The notes below the pieces were generated by a model. The model had not been told where the DNA came from. It saw only the letters and a list, made by a program, of their open reading frames with translations, and searched no databases. Below are positions 25,918 through 38,000 of a stretch of DNA of 64,000 nt, one piece after another. The position numbers were made by a program, and so were the translations under genes. The stretch is from assembly GCA_030248215.1 (NCBI GenBank), contig JASANG010002100.1:230782-294781 (forward strand), given 5' to 3'. The first letter of the stretch is position 1, and the number at the start of each line of letters is the position of its first letter. Source of the stretch: Enoplolaimus lenunculus (taxonomy: Eukaryota > Nematoda > Enoplea > Enoplida > Thoracostomopsidae).

Positions 25918-26170
25918 CGCTGTAAATTTCAGTGAATTGGTTTTAATTCCGAATGAATTGAATCACTCAATCTGAGATTAGGACTATCAGAAATCAGAAT
26001 TTTAAGTTGATGCAATTCATTCTGAGTTAACTAATCAACTTAACCAGAGTCACCTCAACACAGAGTGAGAATCAGCTCAACTGACAATGTGTTAATGTTT
26101 ACTGATATTAATTCAGAAATAACCAATTCGCTAGGTGAATTGATTAATCAACTCATAGGAATTTACAGTG
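25918..26170. mobile_element. R4 element
   Basis: Starts CGCTGTAAATTTCAGTGAAT, ends AGGAATTTACAGTG. Confidence 0.8.
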
Positions 26171-26574
26171 TCCCCGGCTGCCCCAGTTATAAAGTGAACC
26201 CCGAATTTTCTTTCTATGATAAAGTACCTTTTATATTTAGTATTTGCCATTAGTATGCTGTGGTGTGAAGTTGGAAATAAATTCTTATAACAGACTATAT
26301 TGTGAAAATAAATTTGGAATTTGTGAAAATAAATTTGGAATGCAGAGCAGCAACAATAAGGTAGAGTTCTAACCCTTTATTAACAATTTTGCTTTTTTAT
26401 ATTCCCCCCCGCGTCCGGTTTAAAAAGTTTTTTAAGTTCTTGTTACCTCTTCTTATCCTTAATAGCGTCCACATTTGAATTTTTTAAAAAGTTTCGTTCT
26501 AAGGGTTTGGTTCTTCTCGAGGCCGAAAAAATTTTTGTCAAAAGAACAGGTTATTATTTATACATCGTTTAGCC

Positions 26575-26766
26575 GGCCCATGTTACTTTTAGGGCATTCG
26601 CGGTTTCTGGTGGGCCTGTAAAAGAATAGGCTTACAATCTAGACTACATTATTTTGCTTAGGTTTAGGCTTAGGCTTAGGCTTAGGAATACACTTTTACA
26701 ACGCTTAGGCTTGGGGCTTAGGAATACGGTTAATCTACTGTTACGGCCCTGAAAGTAACATTGGCC
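26575..26766. mobile_element. R2 element
   Basis: Ends GGCCCATGTTACTTTTAGGG and CCTGAAAGTAACATTGGCC; core has three TTAGGC units. Confidence 0.8.
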
Positions 26767-26944
26767 ATTTGTCTAATTGGTGTACCAGTTATATGGTTAA
26801 ATGAACTAATCTGGCGCAATACGAAGCCGTTGACATCTCTTCGGCAAACGGGTTATTAAATTGTAACTCATGCTGATCTGACCAATAGTGCTAAATACAC
26901 TGTTCAACACAGTTCTACAAGCAGAATCAAATGATATATGGATT

Positions 26945-27662
26945 GCCTAAATGTTTCTGAAAGATCAGAAACCCCATTCTGGCCCATGTATAGAACAGAG
27001 TCGGAACATTTCTTGCCTAAATGTTTCTGAAAGATCAGAAACCCCATTCTGGCCCATGTATAGAACAGGGTCGGAACATTTCTTGCCTAAATGTTTCTGA
27101 AAGATCAGAAACCCCATTCTGGCCCATGTATAGAACAGGGTCGGAACATTTCTTGCCTAAATGTTTCTGAAAGATCAGAAACCCCATTTCTGGCCCATGA
27201 AGAACAGGGTCGGAACATTTCTTCCTAAATGTTTCTGAAAGATCAGAAACCCCATTCTGGCCCATGTATAGAACAGAGTCGGAACATTTCTTGCCTAAAT
27301 GTTTCTGAAAGATCAGAAACCCCATTCTGGCCCATGTATAGAACAGGGTCGGAACATTTCTTGCCTAAATGTTTCTGAAAGATCAGAAACCCCATTCTGG
27401 CCCATGTATAGAACAGGGTCGGAACATTTCTTGCCTAAATGTTTCTGAAAGATCAGAAACCCCATTCTGGCCCATGTATAGAACAGGGTCGAACATTCTG
27501 CCTAAATTTTCATGAAAGATCAGAAACCTCATTCTGGCCCATGTATAGAACATGAACACCAATAAAACCCCTGGCCCATGTATAGAACAGGGTCGGAACA
27601 TTTCTTTCCTAAATGTTTCTGAAAGATCAGAAACCCCATTCTGGCCCATGTATAGAACAGGG
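26945..27662. repeat. 70-bp tandem array, about 10 units
   Basis: Unit runs TTGCCTAAATG, then the hairpin TTTCTGAAAGATCAGAAA, then CCCCATTCT and the R1 end GGCCCATGTATAGAACAGGG TCGGAAC. Units are nearly identical; one is shortened and one interrupted near 27550. The array runs straight into the full R1 element at 27643. Confidence 0.92.
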
Positions 27663-27833
27663 TCGGAACGTATTCCGACGGGACTGTAACAGGGTAAGCT
27701 TAAGCTTTAGACTAATTTTTTTGCTTAGTCTTAGGCTTAGCCTTAGGCTTAGGTATAGGCTCATTCTTACGATTAGGCTTAGGCTTAGGAATACGCTTAT
27801 ACTACTGTTTTAATCCAGTTCTGTTCATTGGCC
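27643..27833. mobile_element. R1 element at the end of a 70-bp tandem array
   Basis: GGCCCATGTATAGAACAGGG start, TTAGGC-type core, end CAGTTCTGTTCATTGGCC. Confidence 0.8.
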
Positions 27834-27925
27834 CCCTATCTTTATATCAAACCAAACATAAACAACCCAAATTTTAAAGGCACTATTTTTTAGGTTACTG
27901 ATGCACCTCTGCGCTCTTGCTAAGC

Positions 27926-28331
27926 TCTGCCCGTGTAAAGATTAGGGATGGACCGTTTTCCGCGAGGCTGCAATACGGTAACCTTAAGCTGTAGACTATT
28001 TTTTCGCTAATGTTTACAATTAGGTATAAGCTCATTCTTAAGCTTATGCCTAGGTTTAGCCTTAAGAATGCGGGCCAATGTAAAGAACAGGGGCGGAACA
28101 GTAATATAAACATATTCCAAAGCCAAAGCCTAAGCCGAAACCTAAGCCTAAGCGTACGAATGAGCATAGTCCTAAGCTAAGCCTAAGCATAAGCCAGGCA
28201 AAGAAATTACTTAGTCTAAACCTTAAGCTTACTTTATGTCTAGTCCCACAGAAAAATGTTCCGCCCCTGATCATTACATGGGCCGAAATATGCTTATACT
28301 ACTGTTACGGCCATTTCTATACATTGACCCG
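27926..28331. mobile_element. R1 element interrupted by a second R1
   Basis: Outer element 27926-28071 plus 28284-28331 (…GCTTATACTACTGTTACGGC), split by an inverted complete R1 at 28072-28283 (GGCCAATGTAAAGAACAGGG to CATTACATGGGCC). Confidence 0.75.
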
Positions 28332-28574
28332 AGGCTCGTACGATTCAACTGTATACATTTATTGTGCCAAACAACGACAATTACGAGCAAAAACAGATAT
28401 CACAGACACATTTTGAACGCAAAATACAGATATATAAACTTAATTTAAATATTATGGCCTTAATCCATAGTTCAGATATTAATGTTTAAAATAGAACAAC
28501 ATTAAACTTAAAAGGTCCACGGTAGGCAATTTGGTGATAGTTTCAGCGGCGATTTACTTACTCCATCTGATGCT

Positions 28575-28748
28575 GGCCCATGTAAAGATCATGGGCGGAT
28601 CGTTTTTCTGCGTGACTGAAATACAGTAACCTTAAGGTTTAGACTAATTTTTTTTGCTCATGCTTACGTTTAAGTATAAGCTCATTCCAACGCTTAGGCT
28701 TACGAATAAGATTATAGCTCTGTTACGACCCTGTTCTGTACATTGGCC
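28575..28748. mobile_element. R1 element
   Basis: Ends GGCCCATGTAAAGATCATGG and CCCTGTTCTGTACATTGGCC; short TTAGGC core. Confidence 0.8.
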
Positions 28749-29115
28749 AGTTCAGCTGACTATTCACGTTGCACTAAAAGTATGCACATTAGTGTTGTCT
28801 AAAAAACAACTTAGCGTTGTAAATATTGCAACCAAATTAACTTTACGTGCCCATTTATATATTAATTATATCTTCGTTGATTTCTGCATAAGCTTAAAAT
28901 ATTTGAATATTGAAAATTTCCGCGGTAGATACTGTAGGATCCAAGTTCTTTCTGAACAACTATTCGCATGCCATAATATAAACTATTCGCATGCCATAAT
29001 ATAAACGACTATGAAGAAAAGCAACACTTGAACATGTGATAAATATCGATCTATATAGTATCATTTTGATTGTTGTCTTTTTATATTTGTTTATCCTAAA
29101 GACCCAACAATTTAT

Positions 29116-29545
29116 GGCCCATGTATAGAACATGGCCGGATAGTTTTCCGGACGGGCTATAATAGAGTCAGTTTAAGCGTTAGACTGATTTGTTTGCTTA
29201 GGTATAGGGTTAGGCTTAGGTATAGGCTCATCCGTACGCTTAGGCTTAGGCTTAGGTATAGGCTCATCCGTATGCTTAGGCTTAGGCTTAGGTATAGGCT
29301 CATCCGTACGCTTAGGCTTAGGTATAGGCTCATCCGTACGCTTAGGCTTAGGCTAAAGGTATAGGCTCATCCGTACGCTTAGGCTTAGGCTTAGGTATAG
29401 GCTCATCCATACGCTTAGGCTTAGGCTTAGGTATAGGCTCATCCGTACGCTTAGGCTTAGGCTTAGGTATAGGCTCACCGTACGCTTAGACTTAGGTTTA
29501 GGAATATGCTTATACTACTGTTCCGGCCCTGTTCTATACATGGGT
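29116..29545. mobile_element. R1 element with expanded 36-bp core
   Basis: Ends GGCCCATGTATAGAACATGG and CCCTGTTCTATACATGGG. The core is a tandem array of about eight units of CTTAGGCTTAGGTATAGG plus CTCATCCGTACG, which makes this copy twice the usual length. Confidence 0.8.
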
Positions 29546-29573
29546 CGCCTCTGCTATACCTCTGTGCTATGCG

Positions 29574-29827
29574 CAGTGGCGGATCCAGACATTACTAATT
29601 GGGTCAACATCAGATGCGTTTTATACGCCGGATCGTTGTATGTTTGAAAGTGAAATTTGCGAACATTATTTGAAACATAATTATTTACAAAATACTACAG
29701 CATAGACGCAAAATATTGTGAATTGTGGGTAAACGCAAATTTTGCCACTAAATCATTCGTACACAATTTAGGTTTTGATCCCTGTTGCCGGCAACAGCCT
29801 GCGCAGTTCAGCGTTTGCATCCGCCAG
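29574..29827. mobile_element. hAT-like MITE, other subfamily
   Basis: Begins CAGTGGCGGATCCAGA and ends with GCATCCGCCAGT. No clear target repeat seen. Confidence 0.6.
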
Positions 29828-30304
29828 TAGTTATTCAAAACCAAACAGTTTTTACATGGTTAAAAATCAAATTAAACCGATACAATGTACACCAATTGTA
29901 ATAGGATACTTTTGAGAATGTCAACATTTTAAAATGAATAATTGTGTTAAATTTAATTTTAGAAAATAGTAACTGAATGGAATAGTGTGTTTTAGGTATT
30001 GGTTGCGTCTGCCATATGTTGATTACAGTTTTGAAACGACATATTGGCTCACGTTGGCTCAGTGTTTGGTATTTCAATGACGACTGAAACAAACAAAAAC
30101 GTTACTAATTAAATTACGAAACAGTTTTTGCATTTCAAAAGTTCACACTTCAACCGGTGATTCGAATATGAATCGATAATTTGAGATTATAAAATTGTGA
30201 CTAAATTTAAAAATTGTTTTAACTGATATTGTGATTGCCATATTTTTCAACTATTCGACTTAATAAAAAATTATGAGCTGCAAATGAACAATTGTTGAGA
30301 ACTT

Positions 30305-30454
30305 GGCCCGTGTTACTTTAAGAGGCGTCCAGGTTTCTGGTGGGTCTATGAAAGAGTATAGGTTTAGATTCTAGATAACATTTTTGCTTAGGCTTAGGCT
30401 TAGGCTTAGGAACACGCCTAATTTACTGTTACACCCCTTAAAGTAACAATGGCC
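30305..30454. mobile_element. R2 element
   Basis: Ends GGCCCGTGTTACTTTAAGAG and CCCTTAAAGTAACAATGGCC. Confidence 0.8.
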
Positions 30455-30570
30455 GAGAACTTTGTAGTTAAGTAATTCTTGGTGAAGCTGGTACGCCACA
30501 CCATCTGTCTTCGATCCGCCATGGTTTGTGAAAATATTAAAATTTGCTTTTTATTTCCCCAGCCTGCGAC

Positions 30571-30678
30571 TATGAAACTTGGACAATTCTTAAAAATTAC
30601 ATTGGTGTTAATTTTTTGCGCTAACCCACAAGCGATTCGCGAGTTATGGTTCAAAAAGCATGAGTTCTTTCACTAGTG
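30571..30678 (+). CDS. Short open frame with signal-peptide-like start
   Basis: ATG AAA CTT at 30571 encodes MKLGQFLKITLVLIFCANPQ then AIRELWFKKHEFFH and a TAG. A basic N-end, hydrophobic core and small residues before a possible cleavage site look like a secretion signal. A strong pyrimidine tract and AG (TTTTTATTTCCCCAG) lies just upstream. Only 35 codons, so chance is quite possible. Confidence 0.2.
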
Positions 30679-31002
30679 CAGGCATCGGTGATAGCATATT
30701 ATTATAACAAATTTGCCTGCTTAATAATCGAAATGTAAAAGTTATGAGAAGCTAAAATATGCAAACACTTTTTGACTGAGTTTTGCGATGGCTGCTTTGT
30801 TATTATATAATTAGTTGCATACAAATTTATATTAGCAGGTATTGCGAAGTTTTTGCTATTGCTATTACATTGGTGGGTCATTCCCTAACGGCGCCTGTAC
30901 GCAATTTCACTTGCGGGAACACGAAGAAATTTCTGTAAACAAATCCTTGCCATATCTCATTGAAATCTCCCATCCAATATGAATAAGCGTTAAGTTATAG
31001 GC

Positions 31003-31164
31003 GGGCCCTTACCCAAGAGAAAGAAACACGAGAGTACAGCCCCCTGGAACCATTTTGCCACCAATAGAAATTTTCAACCTTGCTTGTAAGTCATCGAAAA
31101 CCCTTGTATGTATGTCCTGCAAAATGTTTTGCCGTTTTATCAAGGTGATCTGGTTAGGGGCCCG
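31003..31164. mobile_element. R9 copy near kinesin exon 27
   Basis: GGGCCCTTACCCAAGAGAA start; CACCTTGCTTGTAAGTCATC inside; a stop in the read-through frame of exon 27 lies within it. Confidence 0.55.
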
Positions 31165-31233
31165 GTTATAGGATAACAGCATAGATATTTGACTGTAGCT
31201 ACTAAACCAAAATATTTAGTTTTATGCTCGTAC

Positions 31234-34200
31234 CTTCGACTATTAGATCGACGTTCTTTGTCACGTTTCTTCTTTCCGCTTCCTTTTCGTTGCGTGGCGT
31301 CGCTGTCATGTCCATTTTCTATAAAATATAAATTGGTAACATTTAAACTATGAAATATATACAAACACGGCCCCCACAGAACATTTGTCTTGCGTTGAAA
31401 AGTTTGGCTACGTTTGTAAGTATTGTGAAATCCGCCACATTCTGATCCAAAACGGTTTTGTATGTTGCAGCTTAGCATGTTGAGCTGTCTATGGAGCATG
31501 TGGCGTTATTGTTTTCAATGAACAGTGCTGTGTTATAATTGTTTAAACTATTGCGGTGTGAATGCACTAGCGGATCCAGATGGCATCGAGAGTGCGTACG
31601 CCCACGCCGTCAGAAAATTTTGTGTCATAAAAACGTAACATCCCAACCGTTACAAGTTTCCCCCTAACAAAACTTTCGCGTATTTATATTGCAAGCAGTA
31701 AAAATTGTGTTTCATAACTTTTGCCAGCCTGTTCATTCCGTCAAAAATTTCTGAATCCGCCGCTGTGTGAACAGGTGAACTTTGCAGCTGAAGGCTGAGA
31801 AATGACTGTGAAGTAGGAGTCAGAAGAAGTATGTAAACCAGGGTTCGTATTCTCACACAACTATAGCAGCTATCAGCAGTTAGCGAATATGTTATCAAAA
31901 AGCCGTTTTGCCTCAGTTATGAATGCGTAAAATTTGGCCTACTTACTGTAGTGACCCGAATAAGGGGGGGGGTAAGGGAGGGCCCCCATTTTGAGTCCCA
32001 ATCAATAGGAGTCTGTATCCCTAATAAGAGTCCGTACGCGGATAGAGTCCCTAAACCCTAATTAGAGTCCATAAATGGCAATTATCCCTAGAATTGTAGC
32101 GCATAAATGACTCCAGGACCAAATAAAGTTGAGTTCGAAACTTTAAAGCATACTTAGTTTTCAAAGTACACTCTCAAGTATAGTTTTGCTATATCTCTCA
32201 AGCTATTGACACAAGACAAATAAACGTTTCATTTAACGGATAGTTGCAATTCCGTATATACACCAGTAACGAAGGGCTGCGGACGGGTTAAAAATAAATA
32301 ACAGTCCGTAACCGCATAACAAGAGGGTACCCTCTGGATAGGCCAACTAAATATCAGTCCCCCCTCTTAATATTTGGTTCGTTCGCTACAGTAGCTACGT
32401 TGGCAAATTTTGCTAAGTTTACCACATTTGAGATAGAGTTCAATTTTTGGTTCTGAAATTTTGCATCATCAGTCATCAGCTGAATAACAGTAGGTTTTGC
32501 TAACTTTAGAATACCAGCCCTGATTGTAAAATAAAGCGCTGTGAATGCTTGACGATTAGGAAGCTTTTGGTTCTTCATATATGCGGTTTTTTAACTCAGT
32601 TTTATTATTTCGTATTTTTAATCAATTTTTGACTTATATTCTGTATTTAAATAAGTTCAAACTTTGGGCGCATGTACAGATTAGGGTTGAAACGTTTTTC
32701 TGCAGGACTGCAATAAAGTAAGCTTAATTTTTAGACTAATTTTGTGCTTAAGCTTGGGTTTAGGCTTAGGCTTAAGAACATGCTTATACCACTGTTACGG
32801 CCATGTTGTATATATTGGTTAAATTTTGACCTTTACACAACAACGAATTCAAGCCGGGACTAAAACAGATTATTTTCGCGAGCCATCCTGTTAACCTCAT
32901 AAAAATGAGCCTGCGAATCTTTAACCCTTTCTCACATGAATATTGCAGCTGCAAGCCAGGAATCGAACCGCTGTCTCTCGGGCGGGGGGCAGGTGTTGAC
33001 TATTACTATTTTGATATGTGGGCTTGACGATCGAGCTGGAGGCGGTTCCACGTGACGTGGACATCTTGCCGTGCATATTCGGTTAATAATAAACACTGTG
33101 CACTGGGTATGTATACTGCGTTGCATTTGCTTGCTCGTTGTGTATTCTACTCAGCAAGCGGTAAGCCATTCAATAACATATTCTATATCCTGTTTTACTA
33201 AGCTTTTACGGAAAGCGGGTGTGAGCTTGCTAGCGTGACCGCCGTGTGATGACTATAGATAAGCACCGGATATACACATATGAAAAATCCGGATATGTAT
33301 ATATGTATCCGAAGAAATATATATCAAGCATGAATTGCGGTATGTCCGCATGTGAAAAAATACCCGATGCGCATCACAAGTGGTGACATTTATCTTACCT
33401 GTAGCCGTAGCATAACTGCTACGCTGCGACCCGGCGGAAGCCTTTCTGACTGAGCTAGCAGAGGAAGGCTTCTGACGGGTCTGTGACGCAGATACGGTTC
33501 TTTGAGATCCGGCGGATGATGATTTCCGTTTATCCTTACCAGATTTATCCGGTTTAGATTTGTCTGCCGGTCGGCGTTTCTTGTGGCCTAAATCTCTGTT
33601 TAAATTGAGTTTAAGCTACCACACATATGCCGTGCGCGTATTTGCTTTCTAACCAGCATAATGTTATTAATGCAGATCCTACTTTGATTCAGTGATGAGT
33701 CAAATTTGTGAATAAATCATTTCCTAAGAGTTGAAGCAAAATTGTTTCAATTTGCGCTTTATTTGGTTTTGGCTGTCAAAAATATAAATTTTACCTTCGT
33801 GATGACCATTGGCCACGCCGCCATCGAAACCAAGAGCCATTTTCAATGATTTGACCTAAAAAACAACGATATGGCTGTTAAATTTGACGGGAACGTAAGT
33901 TTAAATATGTGCAAAACAATATATTAACATATATACACTGTAAATTTCAGTGAGTTGATTTTAATAACTCAGAATGAGTTGAATCACTCATTCTGAGTTA
34001 GGACTATCAGAACTCAGAATTTTGAGTTGGTTGGATTTATTTTGAGTTAATTAACCAACTTCCCCGAAGTCAATTCAACTCAGAGTGAGAATCAACTCAA
34101 CTCAGAGTGAGCTAATGTTTACTGATATTTATTCAGAAATAACCAACTCGCTAAATGAATTGATTAATCAACTCATTGGAATTTATAGTGTACAACTGCT

Positions 34201-35058
34201 TGTAACTATAATAAAGTATGCACTTAAAGAAGTTTATTAATGTCAAAATTCAAACAAGATACGACCAATATATAGGCCAGGGCCGTAACAGTAGTATAAT
34301 CATATTCGTCAACCTAAGCCAAAGCCAAAGCAAAAAATTTACTCTAAAGTATAAGCTTATTCTATTGCAATCCCGCCGAAGCACGTTCCGCCTTTGATTT
34401 TTACATGGGTCCAAGAGAAAATGCGGACTGTGGAAGCTCTATAAATTTTTAGAGCTAAAAATCTTTAAATTAATTTCAAATTTTTAGAGCAAAAAGTCTT
34501 GAAATTAATTTCAAATTTTGAAAACAAAAAATCTCAAAATTAATTTCAAATTTTTAAAACAAAAAATCTCAAAATTAATTTCAAATTTTTTAAACAAAAA
34601 ATCTCAAAATTAATTTCAAATTTTTTAAACAAAAAATAGCAAAATTAATTTCAAATTTTTAAAACAAAAAGTTCCAAAATTAATTTCAAAATTTTAAAAC
34701 AATAAAATCTCAAAATTTATTTTTAAATTCTTAAAACAATAAAATCTCAAAATTGATTCTAAAATTTGATCGATGAATTATTTAATGAATTCCAAAAATC
34801 GAAACAAAAACATCAAATATTTCACTGCGATTTCAAAAACTATTTTTCGCTTACCGAAACCGATTTTGAACCCGTACTATTGGCTTCGTCAATTAGTGCG
34901 TTGATTCGTTCCATTTTATGCTCCATATCTTCACAACGTTCTTTGTAGTCCAAATTGCCAAATCTGCCTTTGGGCATTTTTGCGTGCGCAACCTTTTTAT
35001 CGCTTTGTTTGCCGAAGACTTGAATGATCATCGCGTTTTCTTTGACGTATTCGATGAA
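31234..35058 (-). CDS. KIF28: Kinesin exons 24-27: helical segment and basic Ser/Lys-rich tail
   Basis: Exon 24 (34855-35058) encodes [18 protein letters not shown] and a charged helix [20 protein letters not shown]. Exon 25 (33795-33855) encodes [19 protein letters not shown]. Exon 26 (33399-33587) is low-complexity and basic, [20 protein letters not shown] followed by Ser/Ala/Gln-rich sequence. Exon 27 (31234-31318) is also basic, with [19 protein letters not shown]. Such a tail could be a microtubule or lipid/cargo contact or a nuclear-type signal; this is inference. I did not find a convincing downstream exon between 24 and 31 kb, so the true stop codon is open. Confidence 0.75.
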
Positions 35059-38000
35059 CTAAAATATGAAAACATTGTATTAAATCCCGTTTGAGAATGT
35101 ATGTATGCTGTGTTCAGTTGAAATTTTCCATTTTACTAAAACCAAATAAATTGTTGCGTTACATAATGCTGAACGCTGAGCGCCGACACTCCGTTCTTCA
35201 TTCAGTTAAGTGCTGGTATTTCAAATTTTGATTTATATACAGATTCCACTAGAATCACTGACTGTTCAAACCCTCACAACACGTAGTAAACTTTAAGCAT
35301 AAATGTATACTTAATTGAAAGCATATGACATAGATCGAACTTAGAATTTGAAATATCTCGAATATATAAATAAAGCTAATTTAAGTATAATAATTGTAAT
35401 ACAAGTCAAATTTTGTTTCATAGTATAAAATTTAAAGATCTGTAAATAACTTACTGCTTTAGTGACCGGCGATATCGAAAACATCTTTTCATGTCCATAG
35501 TGCGGGTTTGAACCGCTGATTTCCATTGTGACGCTGTCTTTATCTTGACCGAAAAACCGATACCGACATCGACTCTGAAATACAGCATTGAAAATTTATA
35601 GTACAGTAAACCTTTGGCTCAAAGAGTATACTATGTGCAATTAACATGTATGCGCAGCAAGGTTCAACCGGAATTCTTGTTCCGGCCGGAGTTGCTTCAA
35701 AAATTCAATTGCTGTTCCGGTTCGTGTTCCTGCATTCAAAGACGCAGGAACAAGAATTTTTTACGGTTTGGCGGCAAGTTAATTTAGAATCATTTAAATA
35801 TTGCAAACTTTGTCGTTGAAAAATTGTTATTTCGACATGAGTGTTTTTATTGTTTCTGTTGTGTTTTCAAAAAACTTGATGATGAAATTGCTGAAAGTTC
35901 GTATAAGTCATTTTTTGGAAAGTTTTATAAAAGTTCAACAGTAATTCGCTGATGAAATTTATTTAGAATACCGGTTCCTGTTTTTGATCTGGTTCCTGCA
36001 AAGAAATTTAATTCCTGTTCCTGTTACGGCAAAACTTAATTCCCGCTGGATCACTGATGCACAGTGAAAAATAGCTACAAGATGTGAGCCCCCTCGTGCT
36101 CGAGCGTCTGTCAAGTTCCTATAATCCTGCGATCATCGTAAACGCCTCATACACGTGAGACTGGGAATTGAATCTTAGCTTGAAATTACATCTCAAATGA
36201 AATTGAAAATATTCATGTGAGAAAAGGTTAAACGCTCAAACGCAATGTAAAATTAAATTTATCCCAGAAATATTTTTCTTAAACGTTACTGGCAGACCCG
36301 TAGCCAACTCTCCTTGCAAAGCGAAGGAGATAAACATTTTTGAAAACGGGCATACAAGAGTGCATACAAGTGTTTTCGTTGACCTACAAGCAAGGTTGAA
36401 ATTTTTTTAGCTTGAGGGGCAAAATTTTTCCAGGTGTGAACTCAGCCCTCCCTGGGCCCCGACCCCTTGGCTACGAGCCAATTGTCTGACTAGCTATAGT
36501 TATACAACCAATCAAATTTTATGTATTCTTACCGATATAAACTTTCGTGGCAATCCGATTGCTTCGTTAATCTTTATTTTAAAATTTAGGCTTTTTCCAA
36601 CCTGAAACAATAGTACATGGTAAATACATTAGTAACAGGCATCGTGCAGATCATATGATGTGAAATTGTTGATTATATAAATTTTTAATCATTATTAATT
36701 TTAACCCCTTCTCATATTGAGTTGCCCATAGGCAACTCAGCGCAGTGTATATACGTTAAATAATATATATCACACAGTGTTTAACAATTGCAAACACGTA
36801 TACATAGTGCTAAATTACCACAAGACGTGAGAGCCCCCTCGGGCTCGAGCTGCAAGCTCCTATGCTGAGTGGTTATGGTATACGCCTCCCACTCCAGTCA
36901 CTGGAGCTCGAATCCTAGCATAAAAGTAGGTCTCACGGGAAATAGAAAATATTCATGTGATAAAGGGTTAAACCTCTGCCGTGTGTTGTACGCTATAAAA
37001 GTTCAAATTAGTAGCGAAATTCTCATGGCCTAAGTAGCAAACCACCATACCCGCCGCTTGTGGGAGCCACCACCTCAAAAAGGAGCCCCACCCTACCTTG
37101 ATTTTAAGCAAAAAATTTGAAAAAATTTTGATCATTGGATCGGTCCACAGCCAGGTATTTTGGGAGCCCCGCCCTAGCCTGCTGTGGCTCTGCATATTTT
37201 CAACTATATATAGCACCTATCGCTAGTTAATAATACCTAATTGGTTTTCAAGCAAGCGAAATGCAAGGGCCGTACCAAGATTGGGGCCGAATGTTGGCTG
37301 CACAGCCCTAATCTCAGTTAGTAAATACATAATAATTTAGAAGAGATACTAAAATTACCATTGGCTTCTCGTTCACATCACTCGCCAGGTTTTCCACAGT
37401 TCAAATTTCCAAAAATTTCGCCTACAGCAGTGCAGACCCGTAGCCAGCTCACCTTGCAAGGGGGGCCTATTAAATGTTCAGGAGGGACATTCAAGGCTTT
37501 TCAGTGACTTACAAGCTAGGTTGAAAAATTTCTAGGAGGGGGGCGGCAAAATTTTACCAGGGTTGGCTGAGTCCCACCTTGTCCGCCCTTGACTACGGGC
37601 CCGCTCCAGTGCTATTCAAAGGTAGATACAAGGGTCAGATTTCGCAATCGAAAAGATGTAAAATTAAATTTTGTATTTGAAATAGTACAAAAACTGTGTT
37701 TAACTTCACACACTGTAATAACTAAAGCTGAATTTTTTTCACTGTTGTATAAACCGCCGCCCATCATCAATAATCTATAGTTCCGCCATTTCCGACAAAA
37801 CACAATAATTTCTAGTTCCGACATTTCCGACAAAACACAATAATTTCTAGTTCCGACATTTCCGACAAAGCATACTTACCAATTTATCAGAACTTAGGTC
37901 CATGTAAAGATCGGGGCCAGGAGCGTTTTCTGCGGCGGGATTGCAATAGATCAAGTTTAAACTATAGACTAATTTTGTTGCTTACACTTATTAATACGCT

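Noticed and set aside
26945-27662. CRISPR-like array (regular 70-bp period)
   Set aside because: Whole units are near-identical with no unique spacers, in eukaryotic DNA, and the unit contains a MITE end.
29165-29500. TTAGGC runs read as a nematode telomere or chromosome end
   Set aside because: Runs are short, interrupted, inside elements with inverted ends, and lie in introns of conserved genes. The AT-AC intron also argues against a nematode.
37370-37420. Extra kinesin exon between exons 21 and 22 ([13 protein letters not shown] frame)
   Set aside because: No in-frame acceptor without a stop, and exon 21 joins exon 22 directly to give the conserved [12 protein letters not shown].
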